NCBI GenBank assembly: GCA_014706295.1
Contig: JACSVZ010000015.1
Span: 56,851,535 to 56,915,534, forward strand
Direction: 5' to 3'
DNA from: Lycocorax pyrrhopterus obiensis
Lineage: Eukaryota; Chordata; Aves; Passeriformes; Paradisaeidae
Length of the DNA stretch: 64,000 nt
Shown here: in pieces, positions 46,576-59,785 of the stretch
Position numbering within the stretch: the stretch's first letter is position 1
Layout of the letters: each line of letters begins with the position of its first letter
Made by a program: the position numbers and the translations under genes
The notes under the pieces: generated by a model
What the model was told of the DNA's origin: nothing
Database searches by the model: none
The model's input: the letters and a program-made list of their open reading frames with translations, nothing else

Positions 46576-49500
46576 GGCTGTGCCAAACAGCCCCCCACTG
46601 TGTCCTGCTGGAGGAAAAGGTGTTTTGGTGCCACAGAACTTGTTTTCTCTGCTCTGGTCCATTGCCTGTGCCTCTTCCAAAATCATTTGAGAGCTGCAGT
46701 GTGTCCATACCCTCCCACAGATGACTTTTCTTGTGCTAGTGACAAGCCTCAATAACTTCAGGAAAGGCTATGGTTAGATCATCTATTCACCCATGTATGA
46801 AAACTATGTAGTCTCAGATTTTTCAAAAACCAGAAAAGCAAGGACTCCATTTATGGAGTTTTACCCTTTAAAGAAAACCTTCTGCTTATAACCAAACAAA
46901 ACAATAACACTGCTTGGCAAAGAGGCTTTGATTCAATAGGTGAATGAACACACTGGACATACTTTGGATTTGTTCTTGAGAAAAGATAAGCTGAGCAGAG
47001 CTCACCAGCAGCCTGTGCAGTTCCAAGCTGCTCCCTGTGTGTGCGTGTGAGCGTGCCTGCTTGCGTGTGGGAAAAAGAGGGGAGCGGAAGCCTTGGAAAG
47101 TTCATGCAGGCTGTCCAGGGCAAGCCCGCTCCAGGAATGCTTTTTCCCGCAGCATATTTGGCACTTCTAGTGATCTGGTATTTTCCAAGTGCAACAGAAC
47201 AGGCTTTTCAGATGCACTTTTGTTATAGCTAAAAATAACAGTTAACTCTGACTAGGACAGTGTGTTTATATCTGGGGCAGAAGGAAACTCCACCAGAATC
47301 AGAGCCATTAATTCAAACTTTCTCTTTAAGCAGCTGATGACATTTAGACAGCTGGCTGCACGGAGCTTTCATCAGCAGTGGGACACCACTCGTGATAGTG
47401 TGTTGGTCTTCATTTTCACCAACGTTTCAAAGCCTAGGCATGCAAAGCTAGACTCCAAAGTTGATGCATGGGCACAGGAAGAGAAACAGCCTGGTATCCA
47501 GAGGCACTGAAGTACTAGAGCCCACAAGGACCCAGCAGCTCTGGAAACAACCTCATTATTGCACACGTGCCTAAGAGGTGGAATCAGGGCTTTTGGTTGA
47601 CATAAATTAAAATAGTGTTTGGGGGGGTGGTGGTAGAGAGGAATGGACGGTAATGTTGATGGAAGCAAAAACAATGTGTAAGATTTAAAGGTTAAAACTG
47701 CCTTACAGTAGACTGCAGGTAATATTTGAAATTCTAAGTTACTCAACTGAACAAAATCTGCAATCCCCTAGCCCAGCTGGGCCTCAGCAGGCTGTCCCTC
47801 CCAACAAGACTCCCATACCTCTGGTCCTTCACCTCCAGGGATCAGAGTCCACACAACATTTCTCATCAATGTCTTGCAGCCTTCTGTTGTTCTCCATCAT
47901 CACAGGTTGGGGGCAGCCCACTGGCAGCCTGCTCCTGCCACAAAATAGGGCCCAGGGCTGCCATCAGGTAGCTTGGCACGGGTCCTGGGACAGGTCTCTC
48001 CATTTATTATCCAGGACTGTGGTACATGTCCCTGCTGTGTCACAAGCCCTGCCGTCCACTCCTTGAGCTTAACTAGTTCTTTACAAAAAGCTCACAAAAA
48101 ATGCAGAGTTCTAAACCAGTAAATGGTGAAGAGGTGATATGAAATAGTTTTCCCATTGAGGAATTTCCTGTCAATATCTTCTGATATATATACTGACACA
48201 GTATCATACACAGCCATCTAATGTCACATAGTACAACAGGCACACTCTATGGAATAAATAGCATTGCCTCTCATACAGATCTACAATATCCTGCCCTCTT
48301 CCATAACCCACCATGCTCGATTAACACCAAAAAGAGAGAGATGGCAGTCTTGACCCACTCAAGACTCCTTCCCTTCACACTCTTTAGGAGGGCACCTACA
48401 CTGCCCATCTGGCACAGAGACCTAGACTTTGCAATGGAGAAAAACCCTATTTATTTTTAAAGTGTTTTCTTATGTGCTTATTGAAATGTTGTGCATAATG
48501 TGTAGTTAACACTGATTTGCCAAGTCCTTATATGACAAGAAAATCTATTCTCACTTCTCCAAGACAGACCAGTTCTTTCCTTTCTTCCCTGAAACAAACA
48601 TCTGAAAGAGACAAAGAAATGCTCTAGCCAGCCATTGAGGTAGACCTCCTGTTCTTCACACCAAGACCTGCTGAAATACAAACACATCGTCTTCTACTTT
48701 CTCCACAAAGGGAAACACTACCCTGTCATGCAGCAGTCACCATCACAGATTGAATTCTAGATGTTGTCTGTTGCTAGAAGTCCTGTCCATGTATAAAAAC
48801 ACTAACAGCAAAAAGAATTCAGAGAGCAGAAGAACAAATACTGAACACTGCTGTATTCTGGATGTCAGATCTGTACATATATATGCAGGCATAGATACAC
48901 AGGAAGAGGAAAGAGAGAGAGAGAAAGAAGAGAATACAGCGATGGGATGATTTGCTCCAAAGTTGTTTTGCCACTTCCAAAAATATGTTACCTAATAAGA
49001 AGTATTTCCTCCTTCTGCAAGCCTTGGTTCTTACTCTACCTAAAGTAACCACGTCATCGCTTCTGAAATGTGAAGCCAAATTGCTTCTCAGAAAAGCCAA
49101 GCTGAGTTCTGGAACTGTGTGTAGTTGAAGTACTCCAGCTATTTGCCTGCTTCGTTGTATTTGAATCACAAGTTTTGTGCCAGCTATATAAAAAAGATTA
49201 ACAAATGGCTGTTAAAACTAGAGACCTTGAAACTAATTATGTGTGATGCTCAAAAAATCCTTGCTCTGCTAATTGAGCAGAGCTCGTTACTTCTAAAGCA
49301 GGAAAGTTTAGCCTCCACTTGGAGTAAAACATACGGCAGCCTGTACAAGGCAGGAGACACATTTGAGCAGATACACTTCAAAGCATTGAGCACTGATTGA
49401 TCTGTTATTATCTGACAATTGCAACTGCTCAAAGGCAGAGAGAAACTGCAAATGTTTTGAGTTTCAACCTTAAATGCAGAGTTCTGAAGAGTTTAGCTTT

Positions 49501-52500
49501 GCATTCACTGATTAAAGTGTAAGAATGTAGTAAATACAATTTAAAAGTTAAATTACCATATGGTCATAGCTAGAGGTAAATTTCAAAAGTAGCACATGTA
49601 AATAGTTTCTTGCTGTCTGAGCAAATAATTTTACATTTAAACTAAGTCATTTGGTAACTGGTCCAATTGATTTCTGCTTGTAGTCAGTTACTGCAATTCA
49701 TTCCAGTTGCCCCAGGATGAAACTCTGTATCTGCCATGCATAGAATCTTCAGTGGATACAGATTGTGTTCGTATGGTTAAAAATGAACCAAGTTTGGCAT
49801 CTTAAATCCGGTGTGCTGCCTGTGCTGGAAGAGCTTTGGAGAGACAGAGAGCAATCCATGTGGGCCTGAACCCCTCCAAGGAGTTCAGTGCAGGCATAGT
49901 TCTGTTTAGTCAAGTAGGATTTGCACTTTGGAGTTATTGGGAGCACTGCAATGGTGAAAGGCTGTACTGAGATTAGCTGGAAAAATCCTAATTACATCCT
50001 TTTTCCTTGTTGCCAAATTGCTTCTAGGTCTATGCAGGTGATAGAAAGTTTCTCTTTGGTGAATTCTTCCTAAAGCCCAGTGAAAGTTCCTATGTTTTTG
50101 CGTTCACTTTCAGCTGTGGCCAAGAGCCAGGACAAGCAGGAGAGGAAAACTTAGTACCTTGGTTCTGTGATCCTTAGGAGACAAAGAAATCCAATATCCT
50201 CAGGATGACCTCTCCTTTTCAAAGAGGATATAGTATTTCAATTTCAGCCCACAACCCCCTAATAAGCCTCCTCACCATGGCAGTCATAGACTGTGCTAAA
50301 TATTAGTCCTGAAAATTCAAACCCATCAGTTATTTACAAAGTGATATCAGCAAGAAGGTATCACATGGTAAGCACTGCTTGGTGGATCGTCATGGACGCT
50401 CATTTCCCACCCCAGACACAGATGGCAAGGAACACAGAATCCTCTGTGACCCATTTTCACATCCATTTGTCACCTGTTTCATATGCTTGTGTAAAATGAG
50501 AGATTTCAAGCTCAGAAAAAGCTTGCCATAGTTGTTACTGGATTAGAGGGAATCTCTTTTTCAGCTCATACAACAAATGCATTTTCTGCCTTTGAAGAGA
50601 CCTGAGTTAAGCCTTAGTCTATGGGCAGGATTGGACAGAGTCTTTGAACCCCCGCAGTGGATGGAACATCCATGGTTTGACACTCTACCAGCAAATGGCA
50701 GAGTGTCTTGGGTTATGTAATCTCAGTTTAAAGGTCAGGGATAATACACAGATGGGACAAGCCCCAATAATGAGAATAATTGGATTCTTCATCTACTGAG
50801 AGGAGGCAGACTGTGGCATAGGCAGATGAGATTGCCCACTCCAGCAGGTTCACTCATCAGCTGAAGAGATCACTACTTTCCAATTTTGTGTGCATGATTT
50901 GGGTGTTCAGAACCCCATGATGAAATGGGAAGTGGAGGAGCAAAAGCATTTTTCTTTCCTTACTGAGCATGGATCTGCACTTTTCCTCTGCTGGAAGCAT
51001 TGCAGAAGTTTCCCAAAGCCAAAGAAAGTCCTCAGCCTTGCCCTTGCCTGACAGATCTTTTTTATTGCAGCAGAGCAAGGGAAAAGTGCCGGCAATAGGG
51101 CTTGAGTCATAAGAGTTATCACTTGTAACAGTCATCTATTTATTGCCGATTAACTACAAGACAGTTTAAGCTGAATATCTTCATGCACTTCATGGAAATC
51201 AGTTAATGGCTCAGAACCACAAAAATTATAAAAGGAAAACCCAACCCAAGATAGGCCCACTTCTGGATAAGCAAATGAGGGATTCTTAAATGACCCAACA
51301 TTTTTTCACTTACATTGCATAGCCCTGGATGACATTTTCATTCTTCCTGGAACATTGTTTCTGAGTACAAGTGGAGCGTGTGTGAGGCTGTTTAAAGGAA
51401 ATCCAGCTAGAGAGAAGTTGCTTTAAGAGCATAGCTTTCCTGAGAAATGGACATTAGTAGCTCAGACACCATATGCTTCCCACGAGGCTGTGCAAGGACA
51501 CGTGTGTATTGTCATGTGGCTGTAAAGTTGTATGCTGAGCTGCCGAGGTCAAATGCAGGGTAAGAAACTCTGATCAATATTTAGTGGTTGGGATTCATGT
51601 TGCTCCTGTAAGGAGACACTGGATTTGGAAAATTAATCTGATTTTGGTGTGATAAAGGAGGCATTTTCAACTTGGACTGTACTGGAACAGTTAGTTTGAC
51701 CCTATACTCGGGCTTCGGAGTTGGCTGTAGGTTCCCCAGTGCACTTGTCTCTTGAAAGGTCAAATTAAAAACAGAGGCTAAAGACCCCTGGTCTGTTCCC
51801 TATTCAGATTCAGTTGGTTTTGTTTTCTGTCAACCTCTGAGCCGGAATGCAGCAGCAGTTCTCTCCTAAAAGTAACTGATTTATACAAAAGATCTTCTGG
51901 CATCCCTACATTCGATTGAATTGCATTCACTGCAGAAGGTCTGATAGAATCAGACTGTTGGATAAAATCAGGAAATCTCTCCATTTATTCTCTGATTACC
52001 GGGCAAGCTCAATTTCATCGTGGTGAAGTAGAAGGCAGTGGTTGCAATTACCTTTCTTTCTTTTCATCCATTTTTTAATATTTGGGTTCAGGATGGAAAA
52101 ATTACAAATTAATAAATCTGCAGCAAGTCCAGTCAAGACTCTCTGTAATAATATTATTCATATCTCTATTATTAGCAACAGCTGGAATAAATTTTAGCAC
52201 AAATATTAAAATCTATATTGTAGAATAAGCCACATGGAGTCACTGTAATTTGAGGAGGGTGAAAGTTTCCATAAAAACTACTGCAAAAGGAATATGACAT
52301 CTTTTTTCAGGTTACTTCTTTGGATTTTATTTTTGCAAGCAGCTAGAGTTTTATTTTACAATAAAATAAACTTAACTTCAAATAAGCTTAACTATGTAGT
52401 GTTTATGTTGAACAAACACTCCAGATAAAACAATGCATCAGTCATTCACTCTGGGCTCTGCTTCTGCTCACTGGTTCTCTCACATTGAGGGATACTGAGG

Positions 52501-55047
52501 AACTCCGGTTGTGTTAAAGCAAAGTCCTCAAGCACAGTCACAACAACCTAAACCAGCTGTGCTGGCTGGGGAGCTATCCCACCAGTGAGCTTTTGACTGG
52601 TTCTGTCCCTGCTGTTTTCCCAAGGCATTTGAGAAATTAACAGCCAGCCAATAGATCAGTTAAAAATCAAAGCAGTAAAACCCTGTACAGCTTCTCAGAG
52701 GAAGCAATTTGAAAGCCTGATTGAGAGGGGCAGCATCAGGAGGAAGCAGAATGGAGAAGGAGGCAGCTGGGAATGATTGGAGTAGCTTTTCTGTGTTCCC
52801 TTTTCCCTCTCCATTGTTTCCACAGACCATGCATGTAAGTGACCCTCAAATTGGTGGTAGGATAAAAGGATCACTCCCCAGTGCTCCCTGCTCTTCAGCA
52901 GTCATCTGCACTCCTGTGAGTCTGCTGCAGACAGGTAAAATACGTTGTAATACTGGAGGAATTTTTAATAAAAACATTAAGCCCATTCTGAATGGAAGTG
53001 ATTATCTAGATTTGGAAGCACCAGAAGGAGCAGTAGAAGTGCTGTGAGAATGGCAGGTGCAGATGACACCTGGGGCATCAAGATGCCAGCACATCTATGC
53101 GCAGCTTATCAGGAACCCCCCTAAACTGCAAACGGAGTGAAACAGAGGACAGACTATAGACCAAAGCCCTAAAGAAGTGATGAGAGGCAGAGAAGAACAG
53201 GCTTAGAGCCATCAAACACCCAGACAAGGAGAGAAAAATAAATCATAATCCATGGATGGAACAAGATGAAGAACACATGAGGGTGTGAGAGCATGTGCAA
53301 ATCCTCTTTTGTTTTGGCTAAAATCACCTTTCCCTCTTCCATTAGCTCACATTGAGATTTGTTACATTGTTACTGCAGAGTTCTGGGGCTACAAATACGG
53401 CAATGAAAATAATTATGAGCCATGTGCTCTAACAACACTTACACATCTTTTATCAAAGTGAAAGCAAACTCTTGGCTCTCCTGACATGCTCTGGGGAGAC
53501 ATACGTGTGACTTTCCCCAGCTTCCCCTAAGACAAGTGTGCACTTATGAGCTCAGGGTTTCCAGCTCCTCCTGCTGATGGGGACTGCAGAACTCCCTCCT
53601 TTGAGAGTCTCTCCAAGGAGATGAGTCTTGCTTGCTTTCTTATGCCTGCTCACACTCTCTTCATGTATTTCAGATAATTTCTCCTGCCTGATTCCACTCC
53701 AGCTTTCTTCTCAGCCAGTAGAACTTCTAATCTTTGCATTTCTATTGCTAAACATTTTAAAAAACAAGGTACTGAGCTTTGCCGGTTTAGAGCTTACAAA
53801 ATTTCCCATGACTTCAGCCCAAAGCCATTTGCAGTTCAGCTGAAACACTCCTAGGATCCATCAATAGGAGTCTGGAAGCTTTCCGGACAGCATTTGGGGC
53901 CTGGAAGGCATAGAAACCAAAACAAGTCACAGTTTGGGAGCAAATCTAGCAAACTCAGTGCTACTGAACCTGCTTGGCAACACCTCTCTGCAGGGTTTTC
54001 TGTCACCTCTAGTAGACCACTCCTAGCACATTGCACCTGCCCCTTTCTTCCATCCATGGGACATCGCATCAAATTCAGGGGCCTGTCTCAGGTTCATCTG
54101 ACCTCCCTGACACGTCCTAGGTTCTTCTTAGTTTTTCCTGTGCGCTGTCCAGAGGCTTCCAGAGATGCTCCATGGCCCAGCACATCTTTACTACTGCCAA
54201 GTTCAAGCCACAGCTCTGTTCCTCGGGCACAAGGCAACCTTTTCTTTTGCAGATTAGAGGTCACGTACACTGAGACAGAGCTTCCCTGGAAGCTGCTTCA
54301 AGAATAATGAGCGATTCTCTGCAAGACCTAAGGATTTTTGTGACCCTCATCAATAGCACCTTCTCAGGGAAAAAAGGCCAACGCTCTCCAGTATAAACAA
54401 AAAAGATAATAATAGCAAACACAGCATTCTACCAAACCACAGTACACCTCTGTACTCTTAGTCCTTCCTTGGGAAAAGACAGAGAGAAAGAAATTAATTA
54501 CCTGAGAGCCAATTTCATTTGTATCTCTGCTGCTTAAACAGACCTATTGGTAAAAGGGGTAAAAACACACGAAGATGAATACTTTCATAAGGGAAAGGAC
54601 TGGAGAGAAGCCCAAAGGAAAACTCAGGCACAGCCCAACTTCAAAGAAGTGCTGCAGAGATCCACGCTTTGTAATTTGGGCCTGTTTCTTGTTATCTCTG
54701 TACTTACATAGACTGACAATTGTGAAGAAGAGAAAAATCATAAAGATGGGGGCTAGTCTTTTTTTGGCATGAGGCTGGCGTCTGCCATGGGAAATTAATC
54801 CATGCTAAGCTGCAGTGAGATGAGCTGCTGAGTTTGAATTCGTGTCACTGAGACTGCTTATACTCACCACTGGTCTATAAACTCTTATTAGTCAGACCTG
54901 ACAGTGGGTGACATCTTGATGAAAGGAATAGCCTGTGGATCACCATCCATTCAATAACAGTTTACAGCAATGATTTTAAATGAGCCATTTTCCCAAAGAC
55001 CACATACCAAAATATTTTGGGGAGATAAATAAAGCGATACTGGAGGA

Positions 55048-55064
55048 TTTTTTTTTTTTTTTTT
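55048..55064. repeat. (T)17 homopolymer
   Basis: 17 consecutive T on the plus strand. It lies inside the 250-codon minus-strand open frame at 54951-55703, where it reads as a lysine run. Confidence 0.95.
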
Positions 55065-58000
55065 GAGAAGGATTAGAAGATCCCAGAGTTCTTTGTCACT
55101 GAAATAACCACATGTGTCAGGTAAATTGGCAGAGATATTATATTTAGATTCTAGAAAGGGTTCCTTAGATGTTGAGGTCTTGGATACCTCCCAAAAGATT
55201 TGCTCTCTGGACAGTTGAAGCAAAATAAAATTAGAGGGGAAAAGTAGTTCACAGCCACCGCTAGTGTTTTCACTTTTTCTGAATATCAAATGGTATGAGA
55301 TGTTGATGAGAAAAGACGGACTTATGAGGGGTGACTTGACAGGAATCACATTTTCATTTCCTTCATAAAATTTTGCAAGATTTTCTCTCTCTCTCCAGTG
55401 GCCACCTTGATGTTGTTGCCTTTTGGAAGCCAATATGATCCTCCCTAGGAGAAAAAGATATCCCAAGGCATTTCCTTTTTTCTTTTGCAAGATGCAGACA
55501 GAGGATTCCATTAAATTTTTTAATTTGTTTAACTGGCTTCTAATTTTCCAGACTCCTGTCATGCCATAAAACTGACTGATGAATGACAGGGCCCTGCTAG
55601 GTTTAGCTGGGGTGTAATGTGAGCTCCCAGGGATGGAAACAATAAAACACAATTTTCTGAGGAATGGGATTTTGAAAGAGACTGCAAGCTCTGACTTCAC
55701 CACTCCCTTTCATTTTGTTAGCTCCAGTTCAGCAAGTTGCTGCTGGATTTTGTTACATTTTCTATCACTGTGAGCTGTCTGTTCACAACAGTAGGAGAGA
55801 ATCCTCCAGGTAGCTCAAGGTCATTTAAGAAGACAGCTGATGGGTGCCGTGCTGGGGACTTGCTGTGCCTGTATGGGAGCCAGGGTACGGGGCTGTGGAA
55901 CGACACGGCCAAGGCTCACACAGCGCAGTTCCTAAGAGAGGAATCAAAAGGCAGCCTCTCAACTCCCACACTGACCTTCTTTGGAGCTGCCCTACACTGA
56001 AAATCCTCTTTCTTTCCAGTCATCTATACATTTTCAGAGGACCGTGGGTTGAAAAGAAGAAAGAAACAAACAGTAGAGTTTGTCTTTCAGCAACCATTGT
56101 CACATGCTGGTTTTGGAAACCAAGTGACAAGATGTTCACAACACAATTCAGCTCACTAACACGGTCAAGTTGTCCTGGAAGAGAACCTTCCTCAGAACTC
56201 AATACTGGTTCCTTGGCTTTCTACATAAACCCAATCAGATCTGGCTCATTCCTGCAGAATATCCTCCTCAACATCCAGGCACAGACAGCAATAACTATTT
56301 TTGCCCTGTCAGGCTGCCTACAAGTAATCTAATCGGATCTGGAACATTATAATTCATAATGAATTGGTCCATCTAGCTGCAAGTGTCACTAAGCAACTGC
56401 AACAGCAAGCCTCCAACTTCGGGCACCACCCTGCCAGCTGTGCCAGCCTGGTCTCCCAGCTGTGCCACCAGCAGCACAGACACCGACCTCTCAACAGGAC
56501 TGTTGTTACAGGTCCCAGGAGTGCCAGCTGTTTCTCTGCCCTGGCCAAGCACAACTACAGTGCACAGCAGAGGCTGGAACAAGGCTTTCCCCAGCCCTTC
56601 GGAAGTTTTCATAACAGACTTTTTCAGTCTTTGCGTTCCAGCATTTTGAGATGGGACTGAGACAGGACTTGCTTGGGAGGCAAAATCCTGAGCCATTCCC
56701 ACTAAAATCCTGTGCCCTCCTGCTGCTGTCCTCAGGACAAGATGAACTGCCAATCAACCCCAGAGCAAAATCCCTATGGGAATAGAATAGGACTGTGACT
56801 TCTCTGTAGCATCTTGCAGCAGCCTGTGCTTGTGTCAGGGTCTGCAAAGCAGGAATGCATCTGCCCTTACAGTGACAGCATAGGGGATTTTGTTTTGGTT
56901 TTGGATAAAAGATTGATAGGGTAAAGGCAACTGTGGGGGACAGGTCGAACACAGCTAATGAAAAAAAATCAGACCCAGACTTCATCCTGTTTTATTGCTT
57001 GCTAATAGAGGAGTGTTTAGCAATAGCTTGTGTGTTGGAAGGCTTAAGGTTATCAGCAGACTGACTGCAGAGAGCTAGTTAGAATTCAGCCTGCATCTGG
57101 GACTGTAATCTGGCAATTTAAACGAAAACATGTACTCTGCATAGGTGCATGACAGACTATTACTATCATTAATACAGCAATAGTCATAATAAATCACATA
57201 TTGAGTGTATTTTTTATTGCAAGGAAAACTTAATTATAATTTCCAAGCTGGCAGCATTTGATTTACTTTTTGCTATCTGTATAATTAGTTTCCAAGTTGC
57301 AACTGCAAAATCTCTGTCTTGGTGGGGGTAGGAGGTGTGGAGTTACAGCTGCAGCCATCGCTCTGGCAAAGACAGCTTTCCCTTGAGAATATTAATTTTT
57401 AACACAAGAATAATACTCAAGTAAAATTCCCCTAGAAAGGGGGGACTGCTTGGAAGGCGCCTCTCAGGGAGCCTCCCCTCGGCCTGCTGAGCTGTTTTTG
57501 GTACAAGGAGCTCTCTAGTGTCCAGCTGTAATAGTGCAGCTCGGGAAGAGGATGCTGTGAGCACACAACCTGATCCAACACATGTGCCAGTGGAAGGCCT
57601 GGGTCACTTTTAGGTCCCCAGTGCTACTGTGCGATGTGAAAAGTGCTACTTAACATCACTATCGTCCAAACACAGTACTCAAAAGTTTTAAGGCACAGCA
57701 CAGAGGTCTCCTTCATTCCCACCAATCTTTCTCGCCTGTTCCTTAAAGGAACTTCTGCTGCACTGATGAAGTGGCTCCTGCTGAGGCTGTGGGGAGAGGA
57801 TGTGTGTAGGTGTCTGTCTGCATTCAGGCCATGGAAAAAAGGTTTAAACTTTTACTGTGTTCGTCTCCAGGGACAGCAAAGTGCCTGCCATTTGTGGGTC
57901 TAAGGCCACGTGCTCATACTGGTTTGAGGTAGTCTATTTGGTATGAGTGAATGCCTAATTGCAACCTCTGACTTTTCATTTGTGCACCTGATTATGTGAA

Positions 58001-59040
58001 ATTGTCTCAAGCCAGACAAAACATGCCCATGATCACTAACCCTAGAAAGAAAATTCCAAACTATGTGTGGATAGTGGTGTCCAAAAGCAGATCACTCCTC
58101 TGTGTTTCTAAAGTGAAGACCTTAATATTTTAATTTGCAGTTGTGCAGGTTTGAGCACATGCTAGATAAACAATATATTGTCTTCACACTGCTTTTAATG
58201 CTTGCATTTGGTTTTTTCAACACGTTAGTGATGAACTCACTAATGTTGATAAAAATGGATTTAAAATCTATTTGGTTATCACTGGGTATCACAGATGGAG
58301 AATAATGACTGGACAAATTGGCAAACTGAGATTATCTGGAAATATTATGAGAGGTGCTTGAAGCTCCTATAAAATACACCATCATTTTTAACAGTATTTT
58401 GCTATTATGGCACCTCCTTTGTGAATTCTGTGGTTTAACATTGCAAAAAATGATGCCAGAGTTGAAGCTTTGCCACTGAAAAGCACCATCTTGTGCTTCC
58501 TATGCTCTGCTGCCCACAGCAAGGTTTATTCCACGGTAGAAAATAAATTAAGATGTAGTAATTAACTAAGTGCATTTCAAAGGCAAGAAAACCCACACAG
58601 GGCTAAGATGCTCACCTTTAATCACTGCAAACAGAATGATGGTGGCTTTCCTGCAAGTCACTGCAAGCCAGAGGTTCCAACCTTTTGCCTTCACATGGGT
58701 TTGCAGCAGGTTTTTCTTTTCCTGCTATTGACCTTCCTTGTCTGAGCTCAGCTTGCAGAGAATCCATAGTTCTAGAAGCTGGAAAACAATTTCAACAATA
58801 TAAGCCACAGACAACAAAGAATCCTGCCAGATTCAGGTCAGTCACGACAATAAGAGTTCTTTCTCCACTTAGCATTTTAGCTCAGTATTAAGGTGATCAT
58901 TCCTGATAAATGCAAAACCTATCATTACATTATTATGTCCAAGCATCCTGTGGAATATCTGGGATATGGCAGCCCATTTTCCCTTATTTTTTGCAAACCT
59001 GCAGGCATGGTAGCAATGGTTTTACCATTTTCAAGCAGCA

Positions 59041-59056
59041 TTTTTTTTTTTTTTTT
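59041..59056. repeat. (T)16 homopolymer
   Basis: 16 consecutive T on the plus strand in the 5' flank, followed by an AAAACAAAACAAAACAAA pentamer-like run. Confidence 0.95.
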
Positions 59057-59324
59057 ACAAAACAAAACAAAACAAACCCTGCTGATATTTTCAGACCAGA
59101 TAATTAAAGGAGGGGTTTGCCTCCTCAGAAAACTTTTTGTAAAAACATCCTCTGATGGTTAATCTCAAAAATGTGGGTTCCTTTTTCCTCAAGAATTAGG
59201 TTAAAAGTGACTGTTAAGACCTTCTTATCCAAACTCCTCCATAATGCAGGGTCTCTGCAAAGTCCATGACTAATTTCGGTTTTATTTGCAGTGTTGCAGC
59301 ACACAAGAGCCCTCACTCCCTGCT

Positions 59325-59372
59325 GATTGAATTCAGTCTCCCTCAATTGAATTCAATTGCTATTGAATTCAA
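59325..59372. repeat. Three ATTGAATTCA units with a 16-bp perfect palindrome
   Basis: The middle unit is the perfect palindrome CAATTGAATTCAATTG (59344-59359). Partial copies sit on each side: GATTGAATTCA at 59325-59335 and ATTGAATTCAA at 59362-59372. The spacing of the unit centres is about 18 bases, close to two helical turns. Confidence 0.85.
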
Positions 59373-59768
59373 GAGAACTGGACCAGAGCCTTAGAAAAAA
59401 AGAGCAGTTCCTGGAGTCCCAGCACCGTTTGTCAGGTAGGACTTGGTGTTTTACACTCTGTCACGTTTGAAAATGATAAACTAGAAGATGTGTCAGATGT
59501 GTTTTAACAAGAAGAATAAAATCCGTAATTCAAGACAGCACAGAAAGCACCTGGTTTTATGCTTCGTTTCCATTTTAAAAAATAGAAGAGGCTCAGAGAA
59601 GCATCTGCTGAGCTTCTGAATGGGTTTGGATCAGCTGCAAGTGCCCGTCTGCCAAAGGCAAGTCCAACTCAGACATGAAACCAGGCAAATCTCAGTGAGG
59701 CTGGGTCAGTTTCACATTTACATCCCAAACCCATAGCAAATCTGGATTGGTGGCAAATGGATCTGACC

Positions 59769-59785
59769 AAAAAAAAAAAAAAAAA
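59769..59785. repeat. (A)17 homopolymer
   Basis: 17 consecutive A on the plus strand in the 5' flank. Confidence 0.95.
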
